Positions 1 to 10,087 of a DNA stretch of 64,000 bases are shown here, piece by piece. Each line of letters starts with the position of its first letter. The first letter of the stretch is position 1. Below the pieces are notes generated by a model. The model made no database searches and was not told where the DNA came from. It saw nothing but the letters and a program-made list of their open reading frames with translations. This stretch comes from Vicinamibacterales bacterium (lineage in GTDB: Bacteria; Acidobacteriota; Vicinamibacteria; Vicinamibacterales; UBA8438). The stretch lies in contig CATQHX010000021.1 in the NCBI GenBank assembly GCA_958296065.1, forward strand, positions 1-64,000. The letters run 5' to 3'. A program made the translations under genes and the position numbers.

Positions 1-825
<825 letters not shown>

Positions 826-966
826 GAGCTTTGGATTCAGCCGATCGGCGCCCTGCCGGCACCTGGTGCAGCGGACCTCAGTATACGAGTGTTGCCGCTC
901 GCCGTGCGTCGGCTCGCGCCGGTCCGACCTTTCCGGCGTCCTTGACGTCTAACGTATGAAGAGAGC

Positions 967-1608
967 ATGACCGCGACGGCAGCAACCGACGTCACCGACG
1001 AACAGCTCGTGGCCCTGGCCGCGGGCGGGGACACGGGCGCGTTCAACCAGTTGGTCGTCCGCTGGGAGCGGCCGATCTTCGCGCTCGCGTACCGCACGCT
1101 GGGGCGCGAGGAGGACGCGCGCGATGTCTGCCAGGAGGCGTTTCTGCGGGCGTTCCGCGCCATCGGCGGGTTCAAGGGGCAGGCGCGGTTCTCGTCGTGG
1201 CTCTACCGCATCGCGCTCAACCTGTGTCGGGACTGGATCCGGAAGGAGCGGCGCGTCAGGGTCGTCCCGGCGTCCGACGACCTGCAGGCGGAACAGGCGC
1301 ACTCCCTCGAGCCGGCCGAGGAGAGCGTAGAGGAGTTGATCGTGCGGCGTGACCTCGGGCGGGCGGTGGAGCGCGTGATGGCGACGCTCCCCGAGCCGCA
1401 GCGGACCGCCATCCTGTTGAAGGAATACCACGGCCTGACGTTTCAGGAAATCGCCGACCTGCAGGGATGTCCCCTGAGCACGGTCAAGACACGCCTGTAC
1501 CAGGGGCTCAGCGCGCTCCGCCGGCAGCTCGAGCAGAACGGCCTGGGTGCCGCGGCGTCGTTGCGGGAGCGGGGCGCGGTGTCCTATCCTCCCCCTGCGG
1601 GCGACTGA
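967..1608 (+). CDS. ECF-type RNA polymerase sigma factor (RpoE-like)
   Basis: An extracytoplasmic-function sigma factor of 213 residues. Region 2 spans about residues 22-92 with the typical DVCQEAFLRAFRAI and FSSWLYRIALNLCRDW cores. Region 4 (about 140-195) has LPEPQRTAILLKEYHGLT and the recognition helix segment CPLSTVKTRLYQGLSALR. The ATG at 967 follows GAAGAGAGC. The gene is followed 12 bp later by a zinc-finger anti-sigma gene and then a secreted protein, the usual arrangement in which the anti-sigma factor holds the sigma factor inactive at the membrane. The inducing signal cannot be inferred from the sequence. Confidence 0.95.
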   Translation: MTATAATDVTDEQLVALAAGGDTGAFNQLVVRWERPIFALAYRTLGREEDARDVCQEAFLRAFRAIGGFKGQARFSSWLYRIALNLCRDWIRKERRVRVVPASDDLQAEQAHSLEPAEESVEELIVRRDLGRAVERVMATLPEPQRTAILLKEYHGLTFQEIADLQGCPLSTVKTRLYQGLSALRRQLEQNGLGAAASLRERGAVSYPPPAGD

Positions 1609-1620
1609 AGAGGGAATCCA

Positions 1621-2382
1621 GTGTCTGACTGCCCAGAGAACGAAGCCCTGGTGGCCTACCTGTACGACGAGTGCGAGGCCGCCGAGCGGACGCATGTCGA
1701 ACGGCACCTGAAGACGTGCACGACGTGCGCGGCGGAACTGGAGGGTTTCGCGTCCCTGCGGGGCACGTTGCGCGAGTGGGCGCCGCCGGATGCGCGGCTC
1801 GCGTTCCGCATCGTGGCGGATCGGGATGAGGAAACGGAACGTGCGGCGCGGCCCGTCTGGTGGCTCGGGGCGTTGCGGCCGGCGTGGGGGCTGGCGCTCG
1901 CCGCGACGACCGTCCTGGTCGTGGGGGCCGCAATCGCCAGTGTCGAGATGCGGTACGACGACGGCGGCTTCGTGTTCCGGATGGGTTGGACGGGTGCGGA
2001 AGCGGGCGCGGAGGAGGCAGCCGGCCCGGCCGGCGCGGCGCCGCCGGCGACGAGTGGGGAAGAGGTTCCGCCCTGGCGGGCCGAGCTGGCCGCCCTCGAG
2101 CTACAGCTTCGCGGCGAGTTGGCCGCGCAGCGCGGTGATGGCGCTCCTTCCGACCGGCTAGTGCCGGCGGCTTCCGTTCCCGCCACGCCCGCCGGGGAGG
2201 ACCTGTTGCGCGAGGTGCGGGCGCTGATGGCGGAGAGCGAGCACCGACAGCGTCAGGAGTTCGCGTCGGGACTGATGCGTCTGGCGCAGGAGATCGACCT
2301 GCACCGGCAGGCCGATCAGATGCGCATGCAGCAGGAAGTGGATACTCTGGCCGACTACATGGTGCGCGTCGCTCAGCGGTAG
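1621..2382 (+). CDS. zf-HC2 anti-sigma factor, single-pass membrane protein
   Basis: 253 residues, GTG start. The N-terminal 45 residues carry the zinc-binding anti-sigma signature, with an early cysteine (SDCPENEALVAYLYDEC) followed by HLKTCTTC, the H-x3-C-x2-C arrangement of zf-HC2 domains. A single membrane helix lies around residues 85-107 (WGLALAATTVLVVGAAIA). The C-terminal part, about 140 residues, is Ala/Glu-rich and then helical, ending in a likely coiled coil, and would face the periplasm. It should bind and inhibit the sigma factor encoded 12 bp upstream. No site-2-protease motif or known sensor domain is recognisable in the periplasmic part. Confidence 0.9.
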   Translation: MSDCPENEALVAYLYDECEAAERTHVERHLKTCTTCAAELEGFASLRGTLREWAPPDARLAFRIVADRDEETERAARPVWWLGALRPAWGLALAATTVLVVGAAIASVEMRYDDGGFVFRMGWTGAEAGAEEAAGPAGAAPPATSGEEVPPWRAELAALELQLRGELAAQRGDGAPSDRLVPAASVPATPAGEDLLREVRALMAESEHRQRQEFASGLMRLAQEIDLHRQADQMRMQQEVDTLADYMVRVAQR

Positions 2383-2407
2383 CGGCGCGGGGGGCACGGG
2401 GCAGGGC

Positions 2408-3184
2408 ATGGGGGGAATTGCAACGCTCATCGTCGTCGTCCTGAGCGTGGCCTGCGCCGCGCCGGCGGCGGCCCAGGACGCGGGGCCGCCGGGCTTGGAG
2501 CGGGGGGGCGCCGACGATTCTCTGACCGCGCAGGTTCAGGGGCTGGAGCGTGTCCTGTCGCGTGCGGTCGCGTTGAGCGCGCGTGGCGTCGAGCAGCAAC
2601 TGCCCCCCTGGTCGCCGGGCCTCATGCTGTTCGCGGGGCCGGTGCAGGTGCGCGGGTTCCGCCTCGACGGGTACGGTGTCTTCTTCGACGTCGAGTGTCC
2701 GGTGCTGCGGCAGAGCATTCTCTGGTCCATGGAGACCATGGACGCCGATCTGCGGATGATGCGGCGGTCGCTGGAACGGCTGAGGGAGTTGGGGGCCTTC
2801 ACGCAGGTGCTGCGCGAGCTCGATCCGGACGCCAACACGTCGGTCGCCTTTTCTCCGGGCGCGGCGCCGGGTGACCGGCGCTCCCGCGTGGCCGCGGGCG
2901 ATGCGCCGCCGGCGGCTCCGGATGCGCCGCCGGTGACCCCGGATCTGCATGCCGTGTATCAGGATGCGCTGCGCGAGCTGTTGATCGACGCGCTTCTCGG
3001 CTACGGCGGTGCGCTCGGAGCGCTGCTCGATCCGGACGAGTGGCTGACGGTGGTGGCGCGAGACACCCGGGGAGCGCCGGGGCGGGACACGACGGTCCGG
3101 GTGAGAGCCGGCGACGTGGCGGCGCTCCATGCCGGGAGCCTGTCGTTGGCCGAGGCGCGGGCGCGGGTCGATGCTTCGTCCTAG
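2408..3184 (+). CDS. secreted protein of unknown function, third gene of the sigma operon
   Basis: 258 residues beginning with a clear signal peptide (hydrophobic core IATLIVVVLSVACAAPAAAQ, likely cleavage after AAAQ). The mature part starts with a helical region containing LTAQVQGLERVLSRAVALSA, then a compact hydrophobic stretch (GYGVFFDVECPVL) and a Pro/Ala-rich linker near residue 165. I do not recognise a family. It lies 25 bp after the anti-sigma gene in the same orientation, so it may be a periplasmic partner of that membrane protein. Its stop codon overlaps the first bases of a dispersed hairpin repeat. Confidence 0.75.
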   Translation: MGGIATLIVVVLSVACAAPAAAQDAGPPGLERGGADDSLTAQVQGLERVLSRAVALSARGVEQQLPPWSPGLMLFAGPVQVRGFRLDGYGVFFDVECPVLRQSILWSMETMDADLRMMRRSLERLRELGAFTQVLRELDPDANTSVAFSPGAAPGDRRSRVAAGDAPPAAPDAPPVTPDLHAVYQDALRELLIDALLGYGGALGALLDPDEWLTVVARDTRGAPGRDTTVRVRAGDVAALHAGSLSLAEARARVDASS

Positions 3185-3295
3185 CGCCCCGAAACGCCTC
3201 GCGGGCTCGGCGTTTCGGCCCATCCCCCCGCCCCGGGAGTCTGCGCCGCACAACTCACTCCGTTGCGTTTCTGCGGCGCAGACTCCTGGGCTACA
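3183..3295 (+). repeat. dispersed hairpin repeat, copy 1
   Basis: A two-hairpin element filling the gap between two genes. Hairpin 1 has a perfect 10-bp stem (3189-3198 with 3209-3218). Then comes a C-rich spacer (catccccccgcccc) and hairpin 2, a perfect 15-bp stem (3236-3250 with 3272-3286) around a 21-nt loop. A second copy with the same order, spacing and loop length, on the same strand, lies at 56883-56998. Three adjacent stem pairs differ between copies but stay complementary. The element starts in the stop codon of the preceding gene. A TACAAT hexamer (3292-3297) right behind it lies only 5 bp before the next ATG. Confidence 0.85.
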
Positions 3296-3302
3296 ATCGA
3301 GT

Positions 3303-3881
3303 ATGCGCATTCTCCGTCGTCCCGCGCACGCCGTGCTCGCCTGCGCGCTCTCGACTGTTCTGGCCGCAAGCGCATGCACGCCGCTCGATGTCCGGGCCGC
3401 TCTGGACGTCACCGACATCACGACGGGCTGGCTCGACGTCGGGCTGGACAATCTCGGCCGCAACAAGCTGGTTCCCGCCATCTCGTTCAGGGTCGAGAAC
3501 GTCTCGGAAGATCACACCGGCATGTTGCAGTTGAACGCTGTCTTCCGGCGGTGCCTGGTTCTCTACCAGGGGCAGCCGGAGCCAGAGGATCCGGTGTCGC
3601 CTGCCGACGAGGAAGCCGGTACCTGTCTGGCCGAGGACCAGGAATGGGGCAGCGCGCCGCTGATTCGCGCTGCCGGCCGGGAGGGACTCGACCCTGGCGC
3701 GGGTGCGGGGCCGTTCACGATGGAGTCCGGTCTCGGGTACACCGGGGAGCAGTCGCTGGCCGAAATGATCGGCCACCGGGATTTCGTCGACGTCAAGATC
3801 GAGTTGTTCGTGAAGCACCGCGCCGACCAGTGGGCCAAGTTGGGCGAGTTCCCGATCGACCGCCGACTGCTGACCCAGTGA
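3303..3881 (+). CDS. lipoprotein of unknown function
   Basis: 192 residues. The first 26 residues form a lipoprotein signal with an Arg-rich n-region and a lipobox ending LAASAC, so it is expected to be lipid-anchored after export. The rest, containing [20 protein letters not shown] and ending [14 protein letters not shown], reads as a small beta-rich domain, but I do not recognise a family. No ribosome-binding site precedes the ATG. Instead a TACAAT box sits 5 bp upstream, which would fit a leaderless or nearly leaderless transcript, with the dispersed hairpin repeat covering the expected -35 area. An APC permease gene starts 18 bp downstream. Confidence 0.75.
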   Translation: MRILRRPAHAVLACALSTVLAASACTPLDVRAALDVTDITTGWLDVGLDNLGRNKLVPAISFRVENVSEDHTGMLQLNAVFRRCLVLYQGQPEPEDPVSPADEEAGTCLAEDQEWGSAPLIRAAGREGLDPGAGAGPFTMESGLGYTGEQSLAEMIGHRDFVDVKIELFVKHRADQWAKLGEFPIDRRLLTQ

Positions 3882-3899
3882 GCGCCTTCGGCGCACCCC

Positions 3900-5288
3900 G
3901 TGCCCACCGCCACATCATCTCCGTCGCTCGTTCGCGGCCTCGGTGCGCTCGACGGCGCGTCGATCATTGTCTCGAACGTCATCGGCAGCGGCATTTTTCT
4001 CGTGCCGGCACTGATTGCCGTCTGGGTGCCGAACGTCTGGCTGATGCTCGCGGCATGGCTGGTCGGTGGCGGTCTGGCGTTCGCCGGCGCGATGGCCTAC
4101 GCGGAGCTGGCGACGCTCCGGCCGCGGGCCGGCGGAGAGTACGTCTACCTGCGCGAGGCGTTCGGGCCGGCCGCGGGCTTCCTTTCCGGATGGACCTCGT
4201 TCATAGCCGGCTTTTCGGGCGCCATCGCGGCCAGTGCCGTCGGGGTGGCCACCTACCTTGGGCGGTTTGTGCCGGCGGCCGGCGACACGACGCCGTTGGT
4301 CAGCATCCCGTTGGTGATCGTCACGTTGTCGATCTCGCCGCAGGCGGTGGTTGCCCTGGCGGTCATTGGCGGCTTGACGCTCGTGCACGTCCTGGGACAT
4401 GGCCCGGGCCGCATCGTGCAGAACGTCCTGGCCGGCGCCAAGGTCGCGATGCTGGTTGCCCTCGTCGCCCTCGGCTTCACGGTCGGCGAGGGGTCGGCGG
4501 AGCATTTCACCGCGCCCGGCGGGCCGGTCACCCCCGCGCTCTGGCTCCTGGCGCTGATTCCGATAATGTTCAGCTTTTCGGGCTGGAACGCGGCGGCATA
4601 CGTCGCGGAAGAAATCCGCGATCCCGGTCGCAACCTGCCGCGGGCGATGGCGCTCGGGACCGCGGCGGTGGTCGTCGTCTACCTCCTGCTGAACCTCCTC
4701 TACGTGTACGCCTTGCCGTTGGCCGAATTCGGCGCGATAGAGGCCCGCGTCGTCGACGCCGCCGGAGAACGGCTGTTCGGCACCGGGTTCGCGGCCGTGC
4801 TGTCCGCGGCGTCGGTGGTGATGATTGCCGCCAGCATAAGCGCCATGGTGCTGGCCGGACCCCGCGTTTACTTCGCGATGGCCCGCGATGGTCAGTTCTT
4901 CGCGGCGGCGGCGCGGGTACATCCCCGGTTTCGCACCCCCGTCGTGGCGATAGTCGCCCAAAGCGTATGGAGCGGCCTGCTCGTTCTGGCCGGCACCTTC
5001 GACCAGTTGTTGCTCTATACCGGCTTCGCCGTCGTGACGTTCGGGAGTGCGGCCGTCGCCGCGCTGTTCGTGCTCCGTCGCCGCCATCCGGCGGCTCCGC
5101 GGCCGTTCAGGGCCTGGGGCTATCCGGTGGCACCGGGCATCTTCGTCGTAGCCGGCGCGGCGATGGTCGTCAACGCGATATGGCGCGAGCCGGCCGCGTC
5201 GGGGGCCGGCGTGCTGCTCATCCTGGCCGGCTTGCCGCTGTACCTGCTGTTTCGGCGCCGGTCCGCGGTCGGGGAGAAGACTGTATGA
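3900..5288 (+). CDS. APC-superfamily amino-acid permease
   Basis: 462 residues with about 12 membrane segments. The N-terminal signature of amino acid-polyamine-organocation permeases is present: [18 protein letters not shown] in TM1 (the unwound GSG(I/V) substrate site) and the [16 protein letters not shown] loop after TM2. It should import or exchange an amino acid or related amine across the inner membrane. Substrate specificity cannot be read from the sequence. The start is GTG at 3900. The stop codon overlaps the ATG of hslV (ATGA at 5285-5288), so the two genes are probably translationally coupled. Confidence 0.9.
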   Translation: MPTATSSPSLVRGLGALDGASIIVSNVIGSGIFLVPALIAVWVPNVWLMLAAWLVGGGLAFAGAMAYAELATLRPRAGGEYVYLREAFGPAAGFLSGWTSFIAGFSGAIAASAVGVATYLGRFVPAAGDTTPLVSIPLVIVTLSISPQAVVALAVIGGLTLVHVLGHGPGRIVQNVLAGAKVAMLVALVALGFTVGEGSAEHFTAPGGPVTPALWLLALIPIMFSFSGWNAAAYVAEEIRDPGRNLPRAMALGTAAVVVVYLLLNLLYVYALPLAEFGAIEARVVDAAGERLFGTGFAAVLSAASVVMIAASISAMVLAGPRVYFAMARDGQFFAAAARVHPRFRTPVVAIVAQSVWSGLLVLAGTFDQLLLYTGFAVVTFGSAAVAALFVLRRRHPAAPRPFRAWGYPVAPGIFVVAGAAMVVNAIWREPAASGAGVLLILAGLPLYLLFRRRSAVGEKTV

Positions 5289-5830
5289 CGGAGAATCCCG
5301 AGGTGTTGCGGAGCACGACCGTCCTCGCCGTCCGGCGCGGGGAGAAGGCGGTCATGGCCAGCGATGGACAGGTCACGCTTGGCAGCACCGTGGTCAAGCA
5401 GACCGCGCGCAAGATTCGGCGGCTCTACAACGAGCGCGTGCTGGCCGGTTTCGCCGGCTCGGCCGCCGATTCCTTCGCTCTCTTCTCGCGATTCGACGCC
5501 AAGCTGGAGCAGCACCGCGGCAACCTCGAACGCGCGGTGGTCGAGCTGGCCAAGGACTGGCGTACCGACAGGGCGCTGCGCCGCCTGGACGCCATGCTCG
5601 TCGTGGCCGACCGGAAGGCGACGTTTCTGCTGTCGGGCACCGGCGATCTGATCGAGCCGGACGACGGTATCGTGGCGATAGGCTCCGGCGGCCCCTTCGC
5701 CATGGCCGCCGCCAAGGCCCTCGCACGGCGCACCGAGCTGGATGCGCGCACGATTGCAGATGAGTCGATGCGCATCGCCGCCGACATTTGCATTTACACG
5801 AATGCCAATGTCACCATCGAGGAACTGTAG
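5285..5830 (+). CDS. hslV: HslV, peptidase subunit of the HslVU protease
   Basis: 181-residue N-terminal-nucleophile peptidase that forms the proteolytic double ring of the cytoplasmic HslVU (ClpQY) protease. The conserved N-terminal block [20 protein letters not shown] is preceded by about 10 residues ([10 protein letters not shown]). The active-site threonine must therefore be exposed by removing a short propeptide, unlike the E. coli protein in which only Met is lost. The [14 protein letters not shown] and [14 protein letters not shown] segments are typical. The ATG overlaps the upstream permease stop by 4 bp, and hslU starts 2 bp after its stop. Confidence 0.97.
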   Translation: MTENPEVLRSTTVLAVRRGEKAVMASDGQVTLGSTVVKQTARKIRRLYNERVLAGFAGSAADSFALFSRFDAKLEQHRGNLERAVVELAKDWRTDRALRRLDAMLVVADRKATFLLSGTGDLIEPDDGIVAIGSGGPFAMAAAKALARRTELDARTIADESMRIAADICIYTNANVTIEEL

Positions 5831-5832
5831 TC

Positions 5833-7227
5833 GTGCCCATCTATCTGCCAGAGTCGACCGCCTCCTCCGTCGGTTCCCTGACGCCGCGCGAGATCGTGAG
5901 CGAGCTCGACCGCCACGTCATCGGACAACACCAGGCCAAGCGCGCGGTGGCGATAGCCCTCCGGAACAGGATGCGGCGCCAGAGGTTGCCGCCCGAGCTG
6001 GCCGAGGAGGTCGCACCGAAGAACATCCTGATGATCGGGCCGACCGGTGTCGGCAAGACCGAGGTCGCCCGGCGGCTCGCGCGGCTGGCGCAGTCGCCGT
6101 TCATCAAGGTCGAGGCGTCGAAGTTCACCGAAGTCGGCTACGTCGGCCGCGATGTGGAGTCGATGGTGCGCGACCTCGTGGAGCTGGCGGTCACGATGGT
6201 GCGCGATGAACGGACCGTCGAGGTGCGCGACAAGGCGCGCGCCAACGCCGAGGAGCGCCTGCTCGACCTGCTGGTTCCGCCGGTGAGGCCGTCACCGGTA
6301 GCGCGGGACGCGCCGCCGCCCGACGCGGGTGCGGCGCGAGAGGTGGCCAGCCGGACGCGGGAGAAGCTCCGCGACCAGTTCCGCTCAGGCGGTCTCGACA
6401 GCCGCGTCGTCGAGCTGGAGGTTCGCGATTCGTCGTTCCCTTCCTTCGAGGTCATCGCCGGTTCGTCGGTGGAAGAGATCGACGTGAAGATGAAGGACAT
6501 GCTGCCCGGGCTGTTTCAGGGGCGCAGCCGGAAGCGCCGGATGAAGGTGCCGGAGGCCGCGGAGTACCTGGCCCGCGAGGAAGAACAGAAGCTCGTGGAC
6601 ATGGAGAGTGTGGGCCGCGCCGCGATCGAAAGAGTCGAGCAGGCGGGGATAATCTTCGTCGACGAGATCGACAAGATCGCCGGCAGCGACGGGCGGCAGG
6701 GGCCGGACGTGAGCCGCGAGGGCGTGCAGCGCGACATTCTGCCGATCGTGGAGGGGACGACCGTCAACACCAAGCACGGGATGGTGCGGACCGACCACAT
6801 TCTCTTCATCGCGGCCGGCGCGTTTCATCTGGCCAAGCCGTCCGACCTGATTCCCGAGCTTCAGGGCCGGTTTCCGATTCGCGTCGAGCTCGAGGCGCTT
6901 GGCACGGACGACTTCGTGCGTATCCTGACCGAGCCGCAGGGCGCGCTCGTGACGCAGTACCGGGCACTGCTCGGCACCGAGGGCATCGACCTTCGCTTCG
7001 AGGACGACGCCGTGCGGCGCATCGCGGAGATCGCCAACCTCGTCAACGAGCGCAGCGAGAACATCGGGGCGCGCCGACTGCACACGGTCATGGAGAAGCT
7101 GCTCGACGAGATCTCCTTCGATGCGCCGGAGCTGGGGGAGACGCATGTCGTTATCGACGCACCGTACGTCGATCGCATGCTGTCGGAGATCGTGAAGGAC
7201 GAGGATCTTTCCCGTTACATTCTGTGA
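5833..7227 (+). CDS. hslU: HslU, ATPase subunit of the HslVU protease
   Basis: 464 residues, the usual length for the AAA+ unfoldase that feeds HslV. It starts at GTG 5833, two bases after hslV. Seen in order: the N-terminal [16 protein letters not shown] segment, Walker [10 protein letters not shown] (about residues 75-83), the pore motif [14 protein letters not shown], an intermediate (I) domain of about 130 residues, Walker [13 protein letters not shown] and the sensor-2 block [19 protein letters not shown]. The C-terminal DLSRYIL tail is the segment that inserts into HslV. An FN3 lipoprotein gene overlaps its stop by 4 bp. Confidence 0.98.
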   Translation: MPIYLPESTASSVGSLTPREIVSELDRHVIGQHQAKRAVAIALRNRMRRQRLPPELAEEVAPKNILMIGPTGVGKTEVARRLARLAQSPFIKVEASKFTEVGYVGRDVESMVRDLVELAVTMVRDERTVEVRDKARANAEERLLDLLVPPVRPSPVARDAPPPDAGAAREVASRTREKLRDQFRSGGLDSRVVELEVRDSSFPSFEVIAGSSVEEIDVKMKDMLPGLFQGRSRKRRMKVPEAAEYLAREEEQKLVDMESVGRAAIERVEQAGIIFVDEIDKIAGSDGRQGPDVSREGVQRDILPIVEGTTVNTKHGMVRTDHILFIAAGAFHLAKPSDLIPELQGRFPIRVELEALGTDDFVRILTEPQGALVTQYRALLGTEGIDLRFEDDAVRRIAEIANLVNERSENIGARRLHTVMEKLLDEISFDAPELGETHVVIDAPYVDRMLSEIVKDEDLSRYIL

Positions 7228-8567
7228 CTCGTTTCCGGACCCTCATCCGGCTCGCCGCACTGGGAGCGCTGGTGGCTCTGCTCGCGGCCTGTGGTGCGCG
7301 GGGACAGCCGCGTCCGCCGCTGCGCATTGTCCCGGATACGGTTCGCCAGACCACCGCGACGCGCCTAGGCGATCGTGTGTACCTGGAGTTCGCCGCACCC
7401 GATCGCGACACCGACGGCTCCACGCCCGGTGACATCGGCTGGATCGAGGTCTACGCGCTGACGACGCAGCCGACGGAGCGACGGCCGTCGGAGGCGTTTT
7501 CCGACGACTGGCTCGACGTGGCGAGCCTGGTCGCGGTGTTGCCCGTCCGTTCTCCCGCCGCGCCTTCCGCCGACCTGCTGCCGGAGTTGGAGGACCTGCT
7601 CGACGAAGTGCAGAACCGTGACGCAGTCACCGGCCCGGTCGCCTTCTTCGACGTCGTCCAGGGCGAAGCGGTGACCGTGGTCGAGCACCTGACCCCGGAG
7701 GCGCTGCTGCCGGTCACGGTCGGAGAGCCGGAGGACGAGGAAGAGGACGAGGATGAGGAGGACGACCCGGATCGCGTCCTGCCCATGCCGTTGGTGTCGC
7801 CGCCGATACCCCCACCGCCGATTCGTTCGTACGTGGCCTTCGCGGTTTCGTCGCGGGGGCGCCTGGGCGATCCCTCCAGCATGGTCGCAGTGCCGCTTGT
7901 CACGCCGCCATTGCCGCCAGATCCGCCGCTGGTGACGTACGTCGCCACGTCGGTCGAAGTCGTCTGGAGGGAGCCGCCGACGTTCCGGTTGTCTTTGCAG
8001 GAAGCGCAGGTCGAGCCGCCGACCCTGGCGTCGAGCCCTGTTCTGGAGGGGCTCCGGCCTTCGCAGTACGTCGTCTACGACGTGGCGGCGTCCGGGGATC
8101 CGGACGTCGAGAGGCCGGCGCGGCTGGCGGCGCCGGCCTCCGAGCCGTCCTACACCGCCAATGACGCCACGTTCCCGGACACCCGCTGCTACGAGGTCCG
8201 CGTTCTGGACTACGTCGGCGACGTCGACATTCTCGGCGATCCTTCTCCCGCGACCTGCGTTGTCCTGACCGACACGTTCCCGCCCGTGGCGCCGACCGGG
8301 CTCATAGCCGTCGCGGACACGGTCGGGATCACGCTCGTCTGGGACGGCAACACCGAGCCCGACCTCGCCGGCTATATGGTCTTGCGCGGAACGGCGCCAG
8401 ATGCGACACTCCAACCGCTCACACTTGAGCCTATCGTCGGCACGACGTACCAGGACACCGATGTCGCGGCCGGCACGCGCTACGTCTACCAGGTGCTGGC
8501 GCTCGATACCGCAGTGCCACCGAACGTGAGCCCGCCGTCCGTGGAGGTCACCGAAATCGCGCGCTGA
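7224..8567 (+). CDS. fibronectin type III lipoprotein
   Basis: 447 residues, GTG start overlapping the hslU stop (GTGA). The signal ends with lipobox LLAAC near residue 23. A beta-rich region resembling Fn3-like folds follows, interrupted around residues 170-190 by a very acidic run ([12 protein letters not shown]) and Pro-rich hinges (PPIPPPPI). The last 90 residues form a recognisable FN3 domain ([20 protein letters not shown] to [11 protein letters not shown]). It is probably an envelope-exposed binding or structural protein. The functional link to HslVU is unclear and the overlap may only reflect operon packing. Confidence 0.85.
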   Translation: MTRFRTLIRLAALGALVALLAACGARGQPRPPLRIVPDTVRQTTATRLGDRVYLEFAAPDRDTDGSTPGDIGWIEVYALTTQPTERRPSEAFSDDWLDVASLVAVLPVRSPAAPSADLLPELEDLLDEVQNRDAVTGPVAFFDVVQGEAVTVVEHLTPEALLPVTVGEPEDEEEDEDEEDDPDRVLPMPLVSPPIPPPPIRSYVAFAVSSRGRLGDPSSMVAVPLVTPPLPPDPPLVTYVATSVEVVWREPPTFRLSLQEAQVEPPTLASSPVLEGLRPSQYVVYDVAASGDPDVERPARLAAPASEPSYTANDATFPDTRCYEVRVLDYVGDVDILGDPSPATCVVLTDTFPPVAPTGLIAVADTVGITLVWDGNTEPDLAGYMVLRGTAPDATLQPLTLEPIVGTTYQDTDVAAGTRYVYQVLALDTAVPPNVSPPSVEVTEIAR

Positions 8568-8601
8568 CCCGGACAGCACACCGCGGGGGAGCAGATTGGG
8601 T

Positions 8602-9360
8602 ATGGATCGCGTGTACCGCATCGACATCGACGGCCACGAGCAGTATGCGCTGGAGCGCAACGGAGCGTGGAGCAGGCTCGATGGCGACCTTTTCGGAGAC
8701 TACCGCCCCGGCCCCGCGCTGGACCCCGCCGGGCTTCGCTGGCTGTCTCCAGTGGCGCCATCGAAGATCGTGGCGGTCGGACTGAACTACCGCGACCACG
8801 CCAAGGAGATGGGCAAGCCGCTGCCCGCCGAGCCGCTCATCTTTCTCAAGCCGCCGTCGGCCATGATTGGACCGGGGTCGCCGATAGCGATTCCGCCGGG
8901 GGCCGGCCGGGTGGATCACGAGGCGGAGGTCGGCATCGTCATCGGGCGCATGGCGCGCAACGTGCGGGCCTCCGAGGCGTCCGATCACGTGCTCGGCCTG
9001 ACGTGCGTCAACGACGTGACCGATCGTGACATCCAGAAGCGTGACGTGCAGTACACGCGCGCGAAGGGTTTCGACACGTTCGCGCCGATCGGGCCGGCCA
9101 TCGCCATCGGGCTGGACGGGGCGGCGTTGGCCATCGGCTCGACGGTCAACGGCGTCACGCGGCAGGCATCGAGCACGCGCGAAATGATCTTTTCGCTCGA
9201 GCAAGTGGTGGAGTTCGTCAGTCGCGTGATGACCCTGTTGCCGGGCGACGTCATCGCGACGGGGACGCCCCCGGGCGTCGGTCCCATCGTGCCGGGGGAC
9301 CGGGTAGTGGTAACGGTAGAGGGCGTCGGCGAGCTGGCCAACGACGTGGTCGCCGGCTGA
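8602..9360 (+). CDS. fumarylacetoacetate hydrolase (FAH) family protein
   Basis: 252 residues. The FAH fold signature is clear: KIVAVGLNYRDHAKEMG, FLKPPSAMIGPG, the metal ligands Glu and Glu in VDHEAEVGIVIG and Asp in CVNDVTDRD, and the PGDVIATGTPPGVGP loop. Members cleave or isomerise acylpyruvate-type beta-diketones (for example fumarylpyruvate or 5-carboxymethyl-2-hydroxymuconate). The N-terminal ~60-residue extension is common in bacterial members. The ATG at 8602 lies 10 bp after GGGGGAG. A TTG at 8596 is possible but too close to that site. An aldolase gene follows 34 bp later. Confidence 0.9.
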   Translation: MDRVYRIDIDGHEQYALERNGAWSRLDGDLFGDYRPGPALDPAGLRWLSPVAPSKIVAVGLNYRDHAKEMGKPLPAEPLIFLKPPSAMIGPGSPIAIPPGAGRVDHEAEVGIVIGRMARNVRASEASDHVLGLTCVNDVTDRDIQKRDVQYTRAKGFDTFAPIGPAIAIGLDGAALAIGSTVNGVTRQASSTREMIFSLEQVVEFVSRVMTLLPGDVIATGTPPGVGPIVPGDRVVVTVEGVGELANDVVAG

Positions 9361-9394
9361 GCGCGGAGCCCTCCGCAGTGCAGGAGAGCAGGTC

Positions 9395-10048
9395 GTGAAG
9401 ATCTTCGTGGACAGTGCGAATCCCGAGACCGTCGAAGCCTTGGTGCCGTTGCGGATTGTCGACGGCGTGACGACGAACCCGTCCCTGCTGGCCAGGGAGC
9501 CGGGGGATCCCCACGCGACCCTCGCGCGCATCTGCCGGGCCGTCGGCGGCCCCGTGAGTGCCGAGGTCGTGGCGACCGACGCCGAGGGAATGATCGTCGA
9601 GGGCCGCCGACTCGCGTCCATCGACGAGCACATCGTGGTCAAGGTGCCGTTCGGCAAGGCGGGCGTCCGAGCCTGCGCGGCGCTCTCCGGGGACGGGATT
9701 CGCGTCAACGTGACGCTGGTCTTCTCGCCGGCGCAGGCCCTGCTGGCGGCCAAGGTCGGGGCGGCGTTCGTCAGCCCGTTCGTCGGCCGGATCGAGGACA
9801 TCGCGACCGACGGCATGGATCTCGTCAGCCGCATCGTCGAGATCTACGAGAACTACGACTTCGACACGGAGGTGCTCGTGGCGAGCGTGCGCGGCCCGGC
9901 ACACGTCGTCGAGGCCGCCCGCATGGGCGCGGACGTATGCACCTGTCCGCCGAAGGTCATCGACATGCTGTTCGATCACCCGCTTACCGACATCGGCCTG
10001 GCGAAGTTTCTCGCCGACTGGGACAAGGCGCAGGCGCTCAAGGCCTAG
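9395..10048 (+). CDS. transaldolase-like / fructose-6-phosphate aldolase family protein
   Basis: 217 residues, matching the short transaldolase subfamily (TalC/FSA) that forms a TIM barrel. The N-terminus MKIFVDSANPETVE, the DGVTTNPSLLAREPG strand and the Schiff-base lysine in HIVVKVPFG are all present, as are FVSPFVGRIED and VVEAARMGADVCTCP. It either transfers dihydroxyacetone units (transaldolase) or performs fructose-6-phosphate aldol cleavage, and the sequence alone does not decide. GTG start with AGGAG 8 bp upstream. Confidence 0.92.
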   Translation: MKIFVDSANPETVEALVPLRIVDGVTTNPSLLAREPGDPHATLARICRAVGGPVSAEVVATDAEGMIVEGRRLASIDEHIVVKVPFGKAGVRACAALSGDGIRVNVTLVFSPAQALLAAKVGAAFVSPFVGRIEDIATDGMDLVSRIVEIYENYDFDTEVLVASVRGPAHVVEAARMGADVCTCPPKVIDMLFDHPLTDIGLAKFLADWDKAQALKA

Positions 10049-10087
10049 GCCTGGCACCGCCGTTCTCGAACCCGACGGATTCACGGC

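Noticed and set aside
880-885. TATACT as a firm promoter of the ABC-F gene
   Set aside because: No -35 or extended -10, so it is only mentioned in the gene entry.
1508-3481. Minus-strand Arg/Pro-rich frame of 657 residues
   Set aside because: Composition is that of a GC-rich shadow, opposing three supported plus-strand genes.
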